A stretch of DNA of 64,000 bases from Porphyridium purpureum (GCA_008690995.1 VRMN01000012.1:186001-250000); one strand, 5' to 3'. Shown: positions 40,440-51,212, counted from the first letter of the stretch. The notes: generated by a model not told the origin, from the sequence alone. Translations and numbers: made by a program.

Positions 40440-43400
40440 TTGTTCCCCGCGCTGCTCGATGAAATGGCGTCGTGGCCGCGGCACGAGGCCAGCGCGGTCG
40501 ACGCGCGGTTGATCGGCCAGTACGCATTCCTGCGCTCGTTCTCCGCGCAGCTTTTTCTCTCGCCGTTCGCGCTCAATGCGTACGTCGTAGCAGTCAAGAG
40601 CGCGGCGCCCAGCGCGTTGCTCGATGAGTTGTTTATTGGAATCCTCAAAATCCTCGCGTTTAGCGCGTGCCCCATGCAGTTTGTGCCCACCACAGGCCCC
40701 GGCGCGTCGGCCGCGCTCGCAAGCATGGGCCTTGGAAACGAGATGAATGGCAACAGCCTGGGTGTCGACGCCTTTATCGACGACTACACGGCGCCCCCGA
40801 CGGGTTCGCCCGGCGCGGGGAGCGTCGCATATTTGGCGCAGCTGCAGCAGTTTGGCTCGGCAGGCATCTTGGATGCATACTTTGTGCCGTTTGGAGACCG
40901 CCTGGTGTGGCCGCCGCGGCGCATGTGGTTCTTCCTTGACCGGCTGACGTGGCAAGAGTTTTTGCGCCGCTTCGTGGCGTCACGCGCCGCGCTGCTACCA
41001 GCACGCCACGCCAAATCACTCCGGGCGCCGCTGCATGCGCTCCAGCGTGTCGAATTCAGCGCGCTCGACGTGGAGTGCAAGCTTGATCTGCTCGACTTTC
41101 TGATGGATGAACTCGCGGACAGCGATTTTGTGCGACCCGAGATGGCGCTGCGTGAGCGCGACCGCGACCCGCGCGATCCGCGCGACAGCATCCACGTTTG
41201 CGACTTGACCGCGCTGGAAATCGCCAAGCGGCGCGCCCGCCCGACGTCGTCGCTCTCCAACGTAGAGTTTTGCGTGCTGTGCGGCCAAGGCGGAAGCCTG
41301 GTGTGCTGCGACACGTGTTCACGAAGCTTTCACGCCAAGTGCATCACAGAGAGTGAGGCCCGCCTAGAAACCGTTGAAACGTATGTATGCGAAGAGTGCA
41401 GCGTGCACGTGTTCGGCAATCCACGCACCGACCTCCGTATTGGCGCCTTGGGCAAGAGCTACGACAAGGAGCAGCCGGAAGGCAAGAACCAACTGATATA
41501 TGTGCCCTACGGTCGACCAACCGACTTGGATTTGTCCGACCGAGGCGGCGCATTTCCGTCCAAATATGCAGCACCGCTTCTCTCGCGTGCCGTCGCGCCG
41601 CATGACGAAGACCTTGCGCGCCAAGTCACAGATCACGCGGCGGCATTCACCGAGCAAGGCCGGCAGGTCGTTCCCGCTAGCGCACCACCACCATCAGCAG
41701 CAGCTGCCGGTGCAAGTGTCCCCATGTCGTCGCCGCGAATCCGTCAAATGCAGCAAACCCTGGCCCAGGAAGCCTTCGCAGGCAGTGACGGCGCAGGCAC
41801 GGGCGCTTCGCAGCAGGACGCGCACGCGCGCGGCTTTGACTTTGCCATACGCGAGCGTGATCTGGCCACATTGATGACGTACAAGAACAAGTACAGGTAC
41901 GGCGTCCTACGCTCGTTCACAAAGTATGGGTACTTTAACCAGAATCTGGGCGGGAACTTGACGCTGACACAGAAACGCTTTGCGTGGCCGATCCCGACGC
42001 AGGCCATTATTAATCAGCAACTCAAGAGCGGGCAGCTCAAACTGGGCGCAAGGGGAGGCAAGCATAGCAGCATGCATGCGAGCAGCACCGCGTTGGCGAC
42101 TCGGCCCGATTTATTAACGGTTTCCGGCTCGCCGTACGTTCACCAGACCCAGCTGAGATTGTTCGTGACCCCAGATGTACCCGCCGTGACCGCGATGTCA
42201 AGTGTGGCCACCTTGCCTCCATTTACAACGCGCGACCAGCAGTGGATGGCATACCGCGTATTTCAAGGGGTGGCAAACCACTTGCTGTCAGTCGAGAGCG
42301 AAGTGTACGTGTTTGCGGAGAGCGAGTGGAGTGCGCCTGGCTTTCGAGCGCGATGGATCTCGAAAGTCAAGTCGGCGACCGAACCATGGCAACTCGCGTG
42401 TTTGATGCTGCAACTTGAGGAGGCATTGCGACCTCTGTGTTTTGACGAACGATGGTTCGCAACCGACGACGACACACCCAAACTCAACTTCGGCATGTGG
42501 TGGGCAGGCCTGCGTGCAAACCGGATTCGCCGCGTTTCGTCGCAAGTCGCGCGGCAGTACGGACGGATTGCTGGAAAGCGTCGCATTCCAGGCATGCTGT
42601 ACGGCCCAGGGCATTCGGTCTGCGTGCAGTCTCGACAAAGCTCGTGGCGGCGGCGCGTTGCAAACGTGCGCACGCTCGCCGCTGTTGCGCTGGAGCTGCG
42701 GATACTAGATAACTGCATGCGCTGGTCGGAGATCAAAAAGGATGTGTGCCTCGAACGCGCTGCAGACGCAGCGGGCCGGGCGTTTAGTTTTGCCGCCTAT
42801 TCGATGCGTAAAGAAGGCACGGAGACCGACAAGCTTGTCGACGAGCTCATGTCAGTGTCACACCGGAAGGCTCGCACAGGCTCGGAGCGGTACGCGGAGG
42901 AACTGCGCCGAACGGAGCAGATTATGGCGGTTGCCGAGGATCTGAAGCGCTCGGGCCGCAAGGCGCGTATGGCTGGGATGAACACAACTCTCGCCGAATC
43001 CCAGGCGATGGATGGGGTGACAGGATACAACATGTTGAGCGGAACCGCATCCGGGACCAAGTTGAATCCGCTCAGTTTTGGCGCAAGCATGAATGCGATG
43101 GCTGGAGGCGGCGCGTTCGCGGTGCCGTCAGGAGTGGCGGCTGGCTCTTTTGCAGCACCGTCATCGGCGGAACAGATTGCGCGTATGTTTGCGGGGATCA
43201 ATCCATACACAATGGTCAACGCTGGTGACCGCGGCGATCTGATGCTGGCCGGGCACATTATGGCTCGTCGCAAAACAACACAGCCGCTGCACGAGTCGCA
43301 GAGTGAGCGACTCGGACAACTGTGGATGAATCTGGAAGGCTGGAGCCCGCACGTGTTTGACTATCTTGTCCAGATCAGAAGCGTCGTCCCCAAAATGAGT

Positions 43401-46400
43401 GCCGTCCCGCGCGGGATGGGGATCGGGTCGGGGATGACGTCTGTGGTGGGAGTTGGCGCCATTGGCGAGGCGGTAGACGCGCCAGAGGAGGTATGGGTTC
43501 GTGAAGGTGCATTGCCGCTGTGGGTGGTTCGAGCGTACGAAGAAAAGAAGCGCCGCGATGATGAGTACAAGTATTACGTCAAGCATGCATCAGTTCTGCA
43601 GCGCCCGAGCGTAGAGAGCATGAATGCCACGATGGATGAGCCCCTTTCCTTACACGCGAGTCCGACAGGGCTTTTGGACGGAAATTCTGCCGGGCTCGCA
43701 TCCATGACCGGATCGGATCTGGTGATGATGGAATCTTCGCATGCGCCACCGGGCACGATCCGGCTGTCTTTGGGAGGGCACGGCAGCGATGGAGTCGGGA
43801 ACTTGTCCGGGGGAGGTGCAGGCGAGATGACCACGATCAACATCATGAATCCGCTGCTGCGCAAGCGCAAGATGTGGAAGCGGCACCGCGAAGCATATGA
43901 GGCGATGCGCAAGCAGCAATGGGAGCTTGAGCGCGTGACGGCAAAACACAACATTCGCGTCATATGGGGTTATAACTACGGTAACAATGCACAGCCGTTT
44001 GTTTGCAAGTGCGGTATGTGTGCGTCGGCAGCCGCAAGTTTGTCTGATCTGCGCTCCAATGTGTTTGCCATCAACTTTCAGGTACTCGCAAACGCCGCCT
44101 TGCTCTTTGCGCGCAGCATGGAATGCGTGGTATGCGAAAGGCGATATCACACGTGTCTTTTTGAAGAGGAAGTGCACGGCGTTTTTGTGCACGCGTACGG
44201 CCCATCGCCCTCCGAGTCGGTCACGCTGCCCGCAGCGGCAGGCTCGCAAGGTGTTTTTGTATGCCTGGATTGTTCTACACGTGCTCGGCCCTTTGGATCG
44301 CGAGAGGATGTGGGCGGCGGCACGTGTCATGCCACATTATGGAAACTTCTGCATCTGGCCGTGCTCACCGACCACAAGGCGCATCCAGAGCGACTGGAGC
44401 GCCTGCGCCAAAGCGGAGAGGAAGGCAATGAGTGGTGGCGCGTCAAGGGCGCCGTCGGTGTGCGTTTAGGGTTGCCCGCCTACAGTCTTCAGCACGTGAA
44501 CGAAATGTGCGACGTATGTCTGCAGTACGGCGACGACCATGTTTCTTTATTGGGTCAGTGCAAGACTTGCAAAGTATCAGTTCACGCGCGATGCTACGCG
44601 CTTGGGCATCCAATGTCGATTGCCTTTCGTCCGCTCTTTGAAGAGTTGTGTCGCAATGAACAGTGGGAGTGCAGCCGCTGTCGCTTTCCGGCCGGACAGC
44701 AAGATTACCCCGAGCTCGAGGAGGAATTAGAAAACGAAAGCGCGCTGGCCATCGCGCGCAACCAAAGATGCCTCCTTTGCCACGCTCAAGACGGCGCATT
44801 TCGAATGGTGCAGAAGCAGTGCGTTCAGCGCTTGCTCGAAACGCCTGCCACTCGTGACGTGTTGCTGGAGATGGACGAGAGAGAAAATGAATCTGAAACC
44901 TCAACGCTACTGGGTGATGCGTCTCGCGAGGGACCAGCAGACAGTGCGCCATGCGGGACAAGTCCAAGTGCAGGTCGAACACTGTCGAACGACGGTACCA
45001 AGACGTCGATGGACGTGGAGCCGGATCGCTCTAAGGATGATCCGTCAGCCCGTACAGATGAGGCGAATGCTGAGAATGACATTGAGGAAAATGCGCACGC
45101 GTCGCGGATGGTTCATGATAGTGAAGCTCAGACCCGTGTACAGCGTAGTGGAGGTCGGGAGATAAGTGGGAATCAGCAAGCGGCAGAAGTGATGCAGCGA
45201 AAAGTGGAGCACGCGTTGCAGGTGCCGCGATGGGTGCACACGCAGTGTGCGCTGTGTACGCCGGAGTGTTCGTTCGAAACGCATAGCGGCCTTGTAACTG
45301 GGTTGCAGGATGTGCCGGAAAGGCGTTTCCGCGCAACGTGCAACATTTGCGGCAGTGCATGTGGTATATCCAAGTTGACGTGCACAGCACCCGGCTGCGA
45401 ACAGGCGTGCCACGTGCGGTGTGCATTACGGCGCACGAAAAATTCGAATCATGGCCCGCCAACTGTAGCTGGGACCGTGGCCGGGGCAGGCGCACCCTGT
45501 CCAAAGAATCAGGCAAGTGACGAGATGGTATCTGATAGCCAGTCAGAGTCAGCCTCTCAATGGGCAGTGTACGTGTCGGAAGTCACGTATGGTTTTGATT
45601 TCTCGGGCTACTGTGGTCTGCACGTGAACAAGGCTCAAAGTGATCTGGTGTGTTCTGTGGACCAGTTTGTTGCAGCGTCGTCTGCGCTTGTGGGAGAGAA
45701 TATGAAGCTCGCATTGTCGACAGCGACAGAAATTCTCGAACAGCAGATCGCGGCGGCCGAGGCACGCGAGCAGGCGGAGCTTCGCGGCTCCGGTTCTACG
45801 GCAGGCGGTGGTGGTGCGAATGCTGGTGGATTGGGCACGGCAAGGCCAGGGGGTGGCGTCAGAAGCAGGAAGAATGACAAAAGAGGCGGTGGGTCCGGTT
45901 CAGCGGGTCCTAAGAAAGTGCGCATGCGGCTCGGTGAATTCGGCGAAGCCATTGAAGTGCAGCTTGACGGAGGTAAGAACTCGAAGAGTTCGAAGAAGGG
46001 TGGGGCAGGGGGTGGTTTGCTGGGGACCAATTTGGCGACCAAGTCTCCACCTGCGCCAAGACGGCCGCCACGTGTTCTAGGATGGGCGCCCAGCTGGCGG
46101 CCGAAAACCATTGAGTTGATTAAGGCCCTGATGAAGGAGCCAGAGGCTGAGCCCTTCAATGATAAGGTTGACTGGAAGGCGTTGGGCTTGCTGGATTACA
46201 GAAATATTGTGAAGAAGGCCGTTGACCTTGGCATGGTTCTGCGAAATTTGGAAGCGGATGAAGCGGCGGACTCGGCGGCAGTGCCATCATTGACAGACGC
46301 ATCGCGGCCTGGAGACGAAGCGGTGAAAGTAGAGGAGAACAACGACGATGAAGAGATGCAAGGCCGGGGCTTGCGTCGACGTCGAGACAGTGTGCGAAAG

Positions 46401-48989
46401 TCAGAGCCTTCTCCGACCGTCGCGTCTTCGGCAGCCGCGGCCGCTTTGCCACCAGCGGCACCTCGCGCTGGGGAGCCCACCCTGGCCAGTGGCCAAGAGG
46501 AAGCGCAGGACGGTGTCCAAGCTGCAGCGCAAGCATCGGGAGGGTTGAACTATGAGAGTCTGATTCGAGTCAGTCAGGACATTGAGTTAATCTTTACAAA
46601 CTGTCGGCGATACAACGGCCACACGCCAGAATCCGAAATTATGCAGCAAATGCGCTCGCTGATGTCCAAGTGGCAGCGCATGTGGCTCGACACGTTTGGC
46701 GAAGAGTACTTGTTCCGTCGCTTTGGCATGCGCTGCCTGCAGAGTCGCGCCTTGCGCGGCCTAGGCGGCGACGCTCCGACTCGAGCGTCGGAGCAAGAGG
46801 TTGATGGCGCCCTTCCAGGTTCGGAGCAAAGTTTATCGATAGAGCAGCGCGCAAAGCAGGTCGTGGATGCGCTTGCGATGCGTGTCGAAGCGCCATACCT
46901 TGCGCGTCGAACGCCAGCGTGGGATGCGATTGAGAAAGCGGCGGCTGCAGCAAAAGAGTCGCCGGGGATTGAGTCGCTCGAGGAATTGCGCATCAGGATC
47001 TGCAAGGCGGTCATTGCACTTGAGGGACGGGGAGTTGTGTCTGCTGGGAAAAATAAGAACAAGGTGAAGAATGGCCAGCCGCCAGATAAGGAACGCAAGC
47101 TCAAGCGCATGTTTGAAGCAGTGTGGCGAAACAGCGGCTGCGCCAGCGAGCTGAAGAAGTGTCTTTTTGGGAAACCGCATCTACAGCCCTGGAAGGATCC
47201 CATGGAGGACACGTCGCGCCTGCGGAAAGTCATCATTGACGGCGGCGATGAGACTCAGCACGACGCGGGCGTCCAGAGCATCGGCGGAGATCCAGAACAG
47301 CAACCGCTTGCGTTGCCGGCTGCGATGGCGTTGGTTTCTGTCGACGAGCGGCTCGATGTGGAAGCAGTGAAGGATTGGAAGAAAGTTGCTCTGAAATTAG
47401 TGGACAAGGTTATCAAGCACGCTGATTCTGTGGCGGTGGACGTGTTCACCAAAGCAGTGCCGTCGAGCGTTCCGGAGTATCGGGAGATCATCAAGCGACC
47501 GATGGATTTGGGCACTATCCGGGCCAAGCTTGTGGGAGACAAGTATACAAGCCGTTCGCAAGTCGTATCTGACTTTGATCTGATGTGCAAGAACTGCCGC
47601 GACTTTAATGGGTCCAATCCGGAAGAAAGCTGGGTGACAGCGACCTGTTACGAAATTGAGCATGCTTTCCAGCAAAGCTGGGCGGATGCTGGGCTCGGCG
47701 AGACAACGGGTCGGAGGATGTTCTACGAGCAGCGTCGTAAGGAGCTCCAGCTACGTGGAGACACAGACGCTTGCAAGCTTGCTCGACTCGGCGCGAAATG
47801 CATTGGCGCGCGGGTGGAGCTGTACCGCGCAGACGAGCGTAAGTATTTCAGCGCCTCGATCACCGGCTACGACGAGTACCGGGGCTGGCATTACGTCAAA
47901 TGGGATCGCTTCCAGGGCGGGGAGACTGAACTGCTACCCCTCGTGAATGAGCGCGCGCGTGTCAGAACAAGCGACTTGCCCGACGCCGCAGCGCATGAGT
48001 GGGATGCGATTCGGCCTTTGAAGATGGTTGTGACCGGATCAGATCAAGATCCAGACGTTCCTGAGGTTCAGCAGTTGAAGAACAAGATGACGGTAGCTGT
48101 GGGAACTGGGAAGGGCGGTGCGAAGCGGGTGATTGTGCCGATCAGGCGTGTCGTGTTGGTAAAGCGGCCGCGCAGTTCACCAGATGAAAGTGAGCCGGCT
48201 TCCGGGACATCGGAACCACCTGCCGATGATCAAACTCAGACTAAGCGATCGCGTCGAGCCGACCAGGACACTGCCACGCGTCCTCCAGAAGAAAATGTTG
48301 GCGGGGCTCACGTTGAGCCCAGCAGTAGTAACAAGCCACTCAGTGTTAGAGTCAAGGTCAAGGTTGGGCCATCAGAAGAGCCGAAAAATCGTAGTGAGGC
48401 TGGGCAGTCAACGAAAAGCAGGAGCGATGCTGGAGTGAAGTCATCGTCGTCGGCTGTTTCCGGAGCATCGGCAAGGTCAAAGACGGGGTCGCGGTCGCGC
48501 CCTACACGAGACCAGCTCAAGATCGAGCCTGTGATTGCCAAGCCGGTAGCTGTACCGGCGGAAAGGCCGTCACGAGGCTCGGACAGACAAAAGGCAGATT
48601 CACGGGCTCGAGTCGAAAGTGCTCCGAAGGGACCAGCCAATTCTTCGGCTGGTAGCAAGGCCAAGACGGAGAAGAAAGGCAGCGGCGCAGAGCCTGTTTC
48701 ATATGTGGAAGGGTCACTGGACGGGGTCGCGAAAAGCAAGACACAAAAGGATACGATCCTGCGCGCCCTCGAGGCCGCCAAGGCGGTGAGTGAGTACTCT
48801 TCGATTTTGGCAGAAGGCACGCACGTGCTAGGCAAGCGTGTCGAAGTGTACTGGTACCTCGATTGTGCGTGGTATCCGGGTACGATCACCGCGTGCAATC
48901 CGCGGCGCAAGACGCTCAAGGTCGATTATGACGGAGGCGAAGAGCTCGACGTGGACGCGGCCGAGGAGCCCGTGCGATTGTGCAAGTGA
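40440..48989 (+). CDS. Giant DDT/PHD/double-bromodomain chromatin reader (BPTF/NURF301-like)
   Basis: A 2,849-codon frame. Domains, counted from 40440: DDT (about 20-72, LIGQYAFLRSFSAQLFLSPF), WHIM-type motifs (LTWQEFLRRF about 172; VECKLDLLDFLMDELADS about 215), PHD1 (276-323, FCVLCGQGG...CEEC), a long plant-DDT-PHD-like middle (SWRRRVANVRTLAAVALELR), PHD2 (1353-1418, CDVCLQYGDD), extended PHD (1441-1665), bromodomain 1 (about 1881-2084), bromodomain 2 (about 2311-2417, with PMDLGTI and the acetyl-lysine Asn in CRDFNG), and two Tudor/agenet-like segments (about 2453-2520 and 2794-2849). DDT plus WHIM bind ISWI-type remodellers; PHD and bromodomains read methyl- and acetyl-lysine. Bromodomain 1 carries an acidic insert of about 90 residues. 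The frame opens at TTG; the first ATG is at 40464, but the protein clearly continues upstream. Nuclear. Confidence 0.9.
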   Translation: MFPALLDEMASWPRHEASAVDARLIGQYAFLRSFSAQLFLSPFALNAYVVAVKSAAPSALLDELFIGILKILAFSACPMQFVPTTGPGASAALASMGLGNEMNGNSLGVDAFIDDYTAPPTGSPGAGSVAYLAQLQQFGSAGILDAYFVPFGDRLVWPPRRMWFFLDRLTWQEFLRRFVASRAALLPARHAKSLRAPLHALQRVEFSALDVECKLDLLDFLMDELADSDFVRPEMALRERDRDPRDPRDSIHVCDLTALEIAKRRARPTSSLSNVEFCVLCGQGGSLVCCDTCSRSFHAKCITESEARLETVETYVCEECSVHVFGNPRTDLRIGALGKSYDKEQPEGKNQLIYVPYGRPTDLDLSDRGGAFPSKYAAPLLSRAVAPHDEDLARQVTDHAAAFTEQGRQVVPASAPPPSAAAAGASVPMSSPRIRQMQQTLAQEAFAGSDGAGTGASQQDAHARGFDFAIRERDLATLMTYKNKYRYGVLRSFTKYGYFNQNLGGNLTLTQKRFAWPIPTQAIINQQLKSGQLKLGARGGKHSSMHASSTALATRPDLLTVSGSPYVHQTQLRLFVTPDVPAVTAMSSVATLPPFTTRDQQWMAYRVFQGVANHLLSVESEVYVFAESEWSAPGFRARWISKVKSATEPWQLACLMLQLEEALRPLCFDERWFATDDDTPKLNFGMWWAGLRANRIRRVSSQVARQYGRIAGKRRIPGMLYGPGHSVCVQSRQSSWRRRVANVRTLAAVALELRILDNCMRWSEIKKDVCLERAADAAGRAFSFAAYSMRKEGTETDKLVDELMSVSHRKARTGSERYAEELRRTEQIMAVAEDLKRSGRKARMAGMNTTLAESQAMDGVTGYNMLSGTASGTKLNPLSFGASMNAMAGGGAFAVPSGVAAGSFAAPSSAEQIARMFAGINPYTMVNAGDRGDLMLAGHIMARRKTTQPLHESQSERLGQLWMNLEGWSPHVFDYLVQIRSVVPKMSAVPRGMGIGSGMTSVVGVGAIGEAVDAPEEVWVREGALPLWVVRAYEEKKRRDDEYKYYVKHASVLQRPSVESMNATMDEPLSLHASPTGLLDGNSAGLASMTGSDLVMMESSHAPPGTIRLSLGGHGSDGVGNLSGGGAGEMTTINIMNPLLRKRKMWKRHREAYEAMRKQQWELERVTAKHNIRVIWGYNYGNNAQPFVCKCGMCASAAASLSDLRSNVFAINFQVLANAALLFARSMECVVCERRYHTCLFEEEVHGVFVHAYGPSPSESVTLPAAAGSQGVFVCLDCSTRARPFGSREDVGGGTCHATLWKLLHLAVLTDHKAHPERLERLRQSGEEGNEWWRVKGAVGVRLGLPAYSLQHVNEMCDVCLQYGDDHVSLLGQCKTCKVSVHARCYALGHPMSIAFRPLFEELCRNEQWECSRCRFPAGQQDYPELEEELENESALAIARNQRCLLCHAQDGAFRMVQKQCVQRLLETPATRDVLLEMDERENESETSTLLGDASREGPADSAPCGTSPSAGRTLSNDGTKTSMDVEPDRSKDDPSARTDEANAENDIEENAHASRMVHDSEAQTRVQRSGGREISGNQQAAEVMQRKVEHALQVPRWVHTQCALCTPECSFETHSGLVTGLQDVPERRFRATCNICGSACGISKLTCTAPGCEQACHVRCALRRTKNSNHGPPTVAGTVAGAGAPCPKNQASDEMVSDSQSESASQWAVYVSEVTYGFDFSGYCGLHVNKAQSDLVCSVDQFVAASSALVGENMKLALSTATEILEQQIAAAEAREQAELRGSGSTAGGGGANAGGLGTARPGGGVRSRKNDKRGGGSGSAGPKKVRMRLGEFGEAIEVQLDGGKNSKSSKKGGAGGGLLGTNLATKSPPAPRRPPRVLGWAPSWRPKTIELIKALMKEPEAEPFNDKVDWKALGLLDYRNIVKKAVDLGMVLRNLEADEAADSAAVPSLTDASRPGDEAVKVEENNDDEEMQGRGLRRRRDSVRKSEPSPTVASSAAAAALPPAAPRAGEPTLASGQEEAQDGVQAAAQASGGLNYESLIRVSQDIELIFTNCRRYNGHTPESEIMQQMRSLMSKWQRMWLDTFGEEYLFRRFGMRCLQSRALRGLGGDAPTRASEQEVDGALPGSEQSLSIEQRAKQVVDALAMRVEAPYLARRTPAWDAIEKAAAAAKESPGIESLEELRIRICKAVIALEGRGVVSAGKNKNKVKNGQPPDKERKLKRMFEAVWRNSGCASELKKCLFGKPHLQPWKDPMEDTSRLRKVIIDGGDETQHDAGVQSIGGDPEQQPLALPAAMALVSVDERLDVEAVKDWKKVALKLVDKVIKHADSVAVDVFTKAVPSSVPEYREIIKRPMDLGTIRAKLVGDKYTSRSQVVSDFDLMCKNCRDFNGSNPEESWVTATCYEIEHAFQQSWADAGLGETTGRRMFYEQRRKELQLRGDTDACKLARLGAKCIGARVELYRADERKYFSASITGYDEYRGWHYVKWDRFQGGETELLPLVNERARVRTSDLPDAAAHEWDAIRPLKMVVTGSDQDPDVPEVQQLKNKMTVAVGTGKGGAKRVIVPIRRVVLVKRPRSSPDESEPASGTSEPPADDQTQTKRSRRADQDTATRPPEENVGGAHVEPSSSNKPLSVRVKVKVGPSEEPKNRSEAGQSTKSRSDAGVKSSSSAVSGASARSKTGSRSRPTRDQLKIEPVIAKPVAVPAERPSRGSDRQKADSRARVESAPKGPANSSAGSKAKTEKKGSGAEPVSYVEGSLDGVAKSKTQKDTILRALEAAKAVSEYSSILAEGTHVLGKRVEVYWYLDCAWYPGTITACNPRRKTLKVDYDGGEELDVDAAEEPVRLCK

Positions 48990-49676
48990 CCAGTGTATTC
49001 CCAAGTTTGCGGCATGCCGTGCGTGCCTTGTTCTGCGAGCGTATCTCGTCCCACCCGATGGTAGATGAAGCGGTATGGCGTGTTAGAAGACTGACAGACT
49101 AAACATACGAAAGACGCAGATCAGACGAAACCGGCACTTCGTGGTCGCGTCGGCATGCTTGAACCGCAACCGCCGCCTCTCATTCCGATAAATCAGCGCG
49201 CGCTCCTATTCTTTGAATACAGACGCTCATGCGTGCCCTCTTCAGACCGGCCCCATCTTCCGCGCCACACCCGCTGCGGCGGCAGCACGTTGCCTCCCAG
49301 CCAGCGCGTCCACACATGCGCTGCCGTGACCCGCGGCTCTGCCAAGGGACATCGTTGCGCGCAGGTGTTGACGAGCTGCGAGAAGCCGAGCCTGCAACGG
49401 AGCCTGCCGTTGTCGACAGGCGGTTGACGCGCCAGCTTGCGGTTTACGCGGACGTGGGCGTGGCGAGTGCCGAGCAGCTCGGCAAGATCGCAGTCGCCGG
49501 CGAGAGATGTAGAACGGGCGCATGAATGTGCGCATGCATGAAGAAGGATGGCGGCGGGCAGCAGGAAGGCAGAAGATTATTGCGTGTTGGCGATTTAGCC
49601 GAGAACTGTGTTGAGGTACGATTTGGCAGAGCGCTCTAAAGCTTGCGGGGTGTGACCAGGCGTGTGCTTGAACTTG
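48990..49676. other. Spacer, no supported gene
   Basis: Between the DDT gene and the glycosyltransferase on the same strand. Several GC-rich frames of 90-100 codons overlap at 49155-49535 on both strands. None has a recognisable domain, and the best-composed minus-strand frame lacks an ATG. A small unrecognised gene cannot be excluded. Confidence 0.4.
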
Positions 49677-51212
49677 ATGGCAAGTTGCTGTTTTTCGTGC
49701 CTGCTAGCAATGATGTTCGGAGCTCGCATGCGGCTGCCGAAACGAGCGAGAATAGCTCTCCGACATACATCCACGGAGGCAGCTGCAGTCAGGAAACAGA
49801 GATCGGTCATGTTTGCGAGCTTTTTGTGGCCAGAAACAAGCAGTTCGGCCGCTGGTGTGCGGACGTCGAGTCTGTTGTGTGCGTTCCAAACGTGGGGTTG
49901 GTCTGTGCATTTCCTAGCGTGTGCGCGACAGAACGAGCACACGGACATGTTGGAGGCATCTGGTGTTCGTACATATCGGATTGCGCCAAACCGGAGGGCT
50001 GACCTGGATGTAGTACTGCAGGCCGCTGCGCCCGACGTGGTTGTCTTTGACAGGTTTATGGCCGAAGAGGCATTCTCGTTCCGCGTTCGGGCTGTAAATC
50101 CGGACGCCATACGCATTCTGGACATGCAGGATCTGCATTCGTTGCGGTATACGCGGGAGAAGGTCGTAAAGCAAGCGCTCGCCACAAAGGATGATTCAGG
50201 TTGCGTTGTCCAGAGCGCCAAGTCCGTGACGCGTTCGCCCGTGGAAGCGGCACTTGCGTCAGTGCCTGCTGCAAGTGACGATCGCCTGTGTCGCGAGCTG
50301 GCATCTGTACACCGCTGCGACCTGACGCTGGTATGCTCACCTGTTGAAATGTCGTTGATGCGAGACCGCTTTCAGATTCCGTCGCACAAGCTTGTGCTTG
50401 CGTCGCTTTTTTGCAAGCCACCGGTCGACTCGCCTTTGGTGAATCGTCCAGGCTTTGAAGGCCGCGCAGGTTTCATGACCATCGGAACCTTCCTGCATCC
50501 ACCAAATGTGGACTCGGTTCGCTGGCTGGCCAGCGAGGTCTGGCCGCTGATACGCGCCAGACTGCCGAACGCCGAGATGCACGTGTTTGGCGCGTACCCA
50601 ACGGAGGCCATGCGGAAGCTCCACAGTCATGCGGACGGATTCCTGGTGCAGGGTTTTGCGCGCTCCGTGCCACGCGCCATGGAGGCTGCACGCGTGATGC
50701 TTGCGCCGCTCCGATTCGGCGCGGGCATTAAGGGAAAGATTGTGGATGCTTGGGCAAATGGCTTACCAGTAGTCACAACGCCTGTGGGTGCAGAAGGGAT
50801 GGTGCCTGGCGTGGACTGGCTCTGGCGTCCGCAGCACGACGCGGATGACGGCGAGTGGGGCGGGCGCTGGGGCTCAGTAGATGCTGAAGGAGTGGCGAGC
50901 GACGCGCTGCTGCTGCATGAAGATCCAGAAGCATGGGAAAAGGCGCGAGCGCGCGGGGTAGAGCTCGTGGCGACATTGTTTCCGGCGGAGCCCAGGCTGG
51001 CCATTCTGCGAGAGCAGATTGAGCGCCTTTTCCGGCAGGACGACAAGTCTGCCAAGGCATGCCTGGCGGTGCAGCGCAATCAGGATTTTGTGGGTGCAAT
51101 GTTGTGGCATCACAGCGTGCGGTCCACCGAGTACTTCTCACGCTGGATTGAGCTCAAGGAGACAGGCGTCGACTCGAGCAGGGTCAAGTCAGACACAAAG
51201 GCCCCTGCGTAG
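49677..51212 (+). CDS. GT4-type glycosyltransferase, bacterial-like
   Basis: A 511-residue glycosyltransferase with a GT-B two-domain layout. The N-terminal domain has PDVVVFDRFMAEEAFSFR and IRILDMQDLHSLRYTRE. The C-terminal nucleotide-sugar domain has GFMTIGTFLHPPNVDSVRWL, PNAEMHVFGAYP, VMLAPLRFGAGIKGKIVDA and GLPVVTTPVGAEG, which are the hallmarks of group-1 (GT4-like) enzymes. The closest style I know is bacterial sugar transferases, so origin by transfer or from the plastid ancestor is possible. The frame opens at a GTG at 49662; the first ATG is 49677. The first 45 residues are basic and could be a targeting sequence or simply a signal anchor. Donor and acceptor sugars are unknown. Confidence 0.85.
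   Translation: MASCCFSCLLAMMFGARMRLPKRARIALRHTSTEAAAVRKQRSVMFASFLWPETSSSAAGVRTSSLLCAFQTWGWSVHFLACARQNEHTDMLEASGVRTYRIAPNRRADLDVVLQAAAPDVVVFDRFMAEEAFSFRVRAVNPDAIRILDMQDLHSLRYTREKVVKQALATKDDSGCVVQSAKSVTRSPVEAALASVPAASDDRLCRELASVHRCDLTLVCSPVEMSLMRDRFQIPSHKLVLASLFCKPPVDSPLVNRPGFEGRAGFMTIGTFLHPPNVDSVRWLASEVWPLIRARLPNAEMHVFGAYPTEAMRKLHSHADGFLVQGFARSVPRAMEAARVMLAPLRFGAGIKGKIVDAWANGLPVVTTPVGAEGMVPGVDWLWRPQHDADDGEWGGRWGSVDAEGVASDALLLHEDPEAWEKARARGVELVATLFPAEPRLAILREQIERLFRQDDKSAKACLAVQRNQDFVGAMLWHHSVRSTEYFSRWIELKETGVDSSRVKSDTKAPA

Noticed and set aside
49155-49535. Overlapping 90-100 codon frames on both strands
   Set aside because: Several frames are equally open because of high GC. The Cys spacing looked briefly like a CHCH protein but the pattern is not regular.
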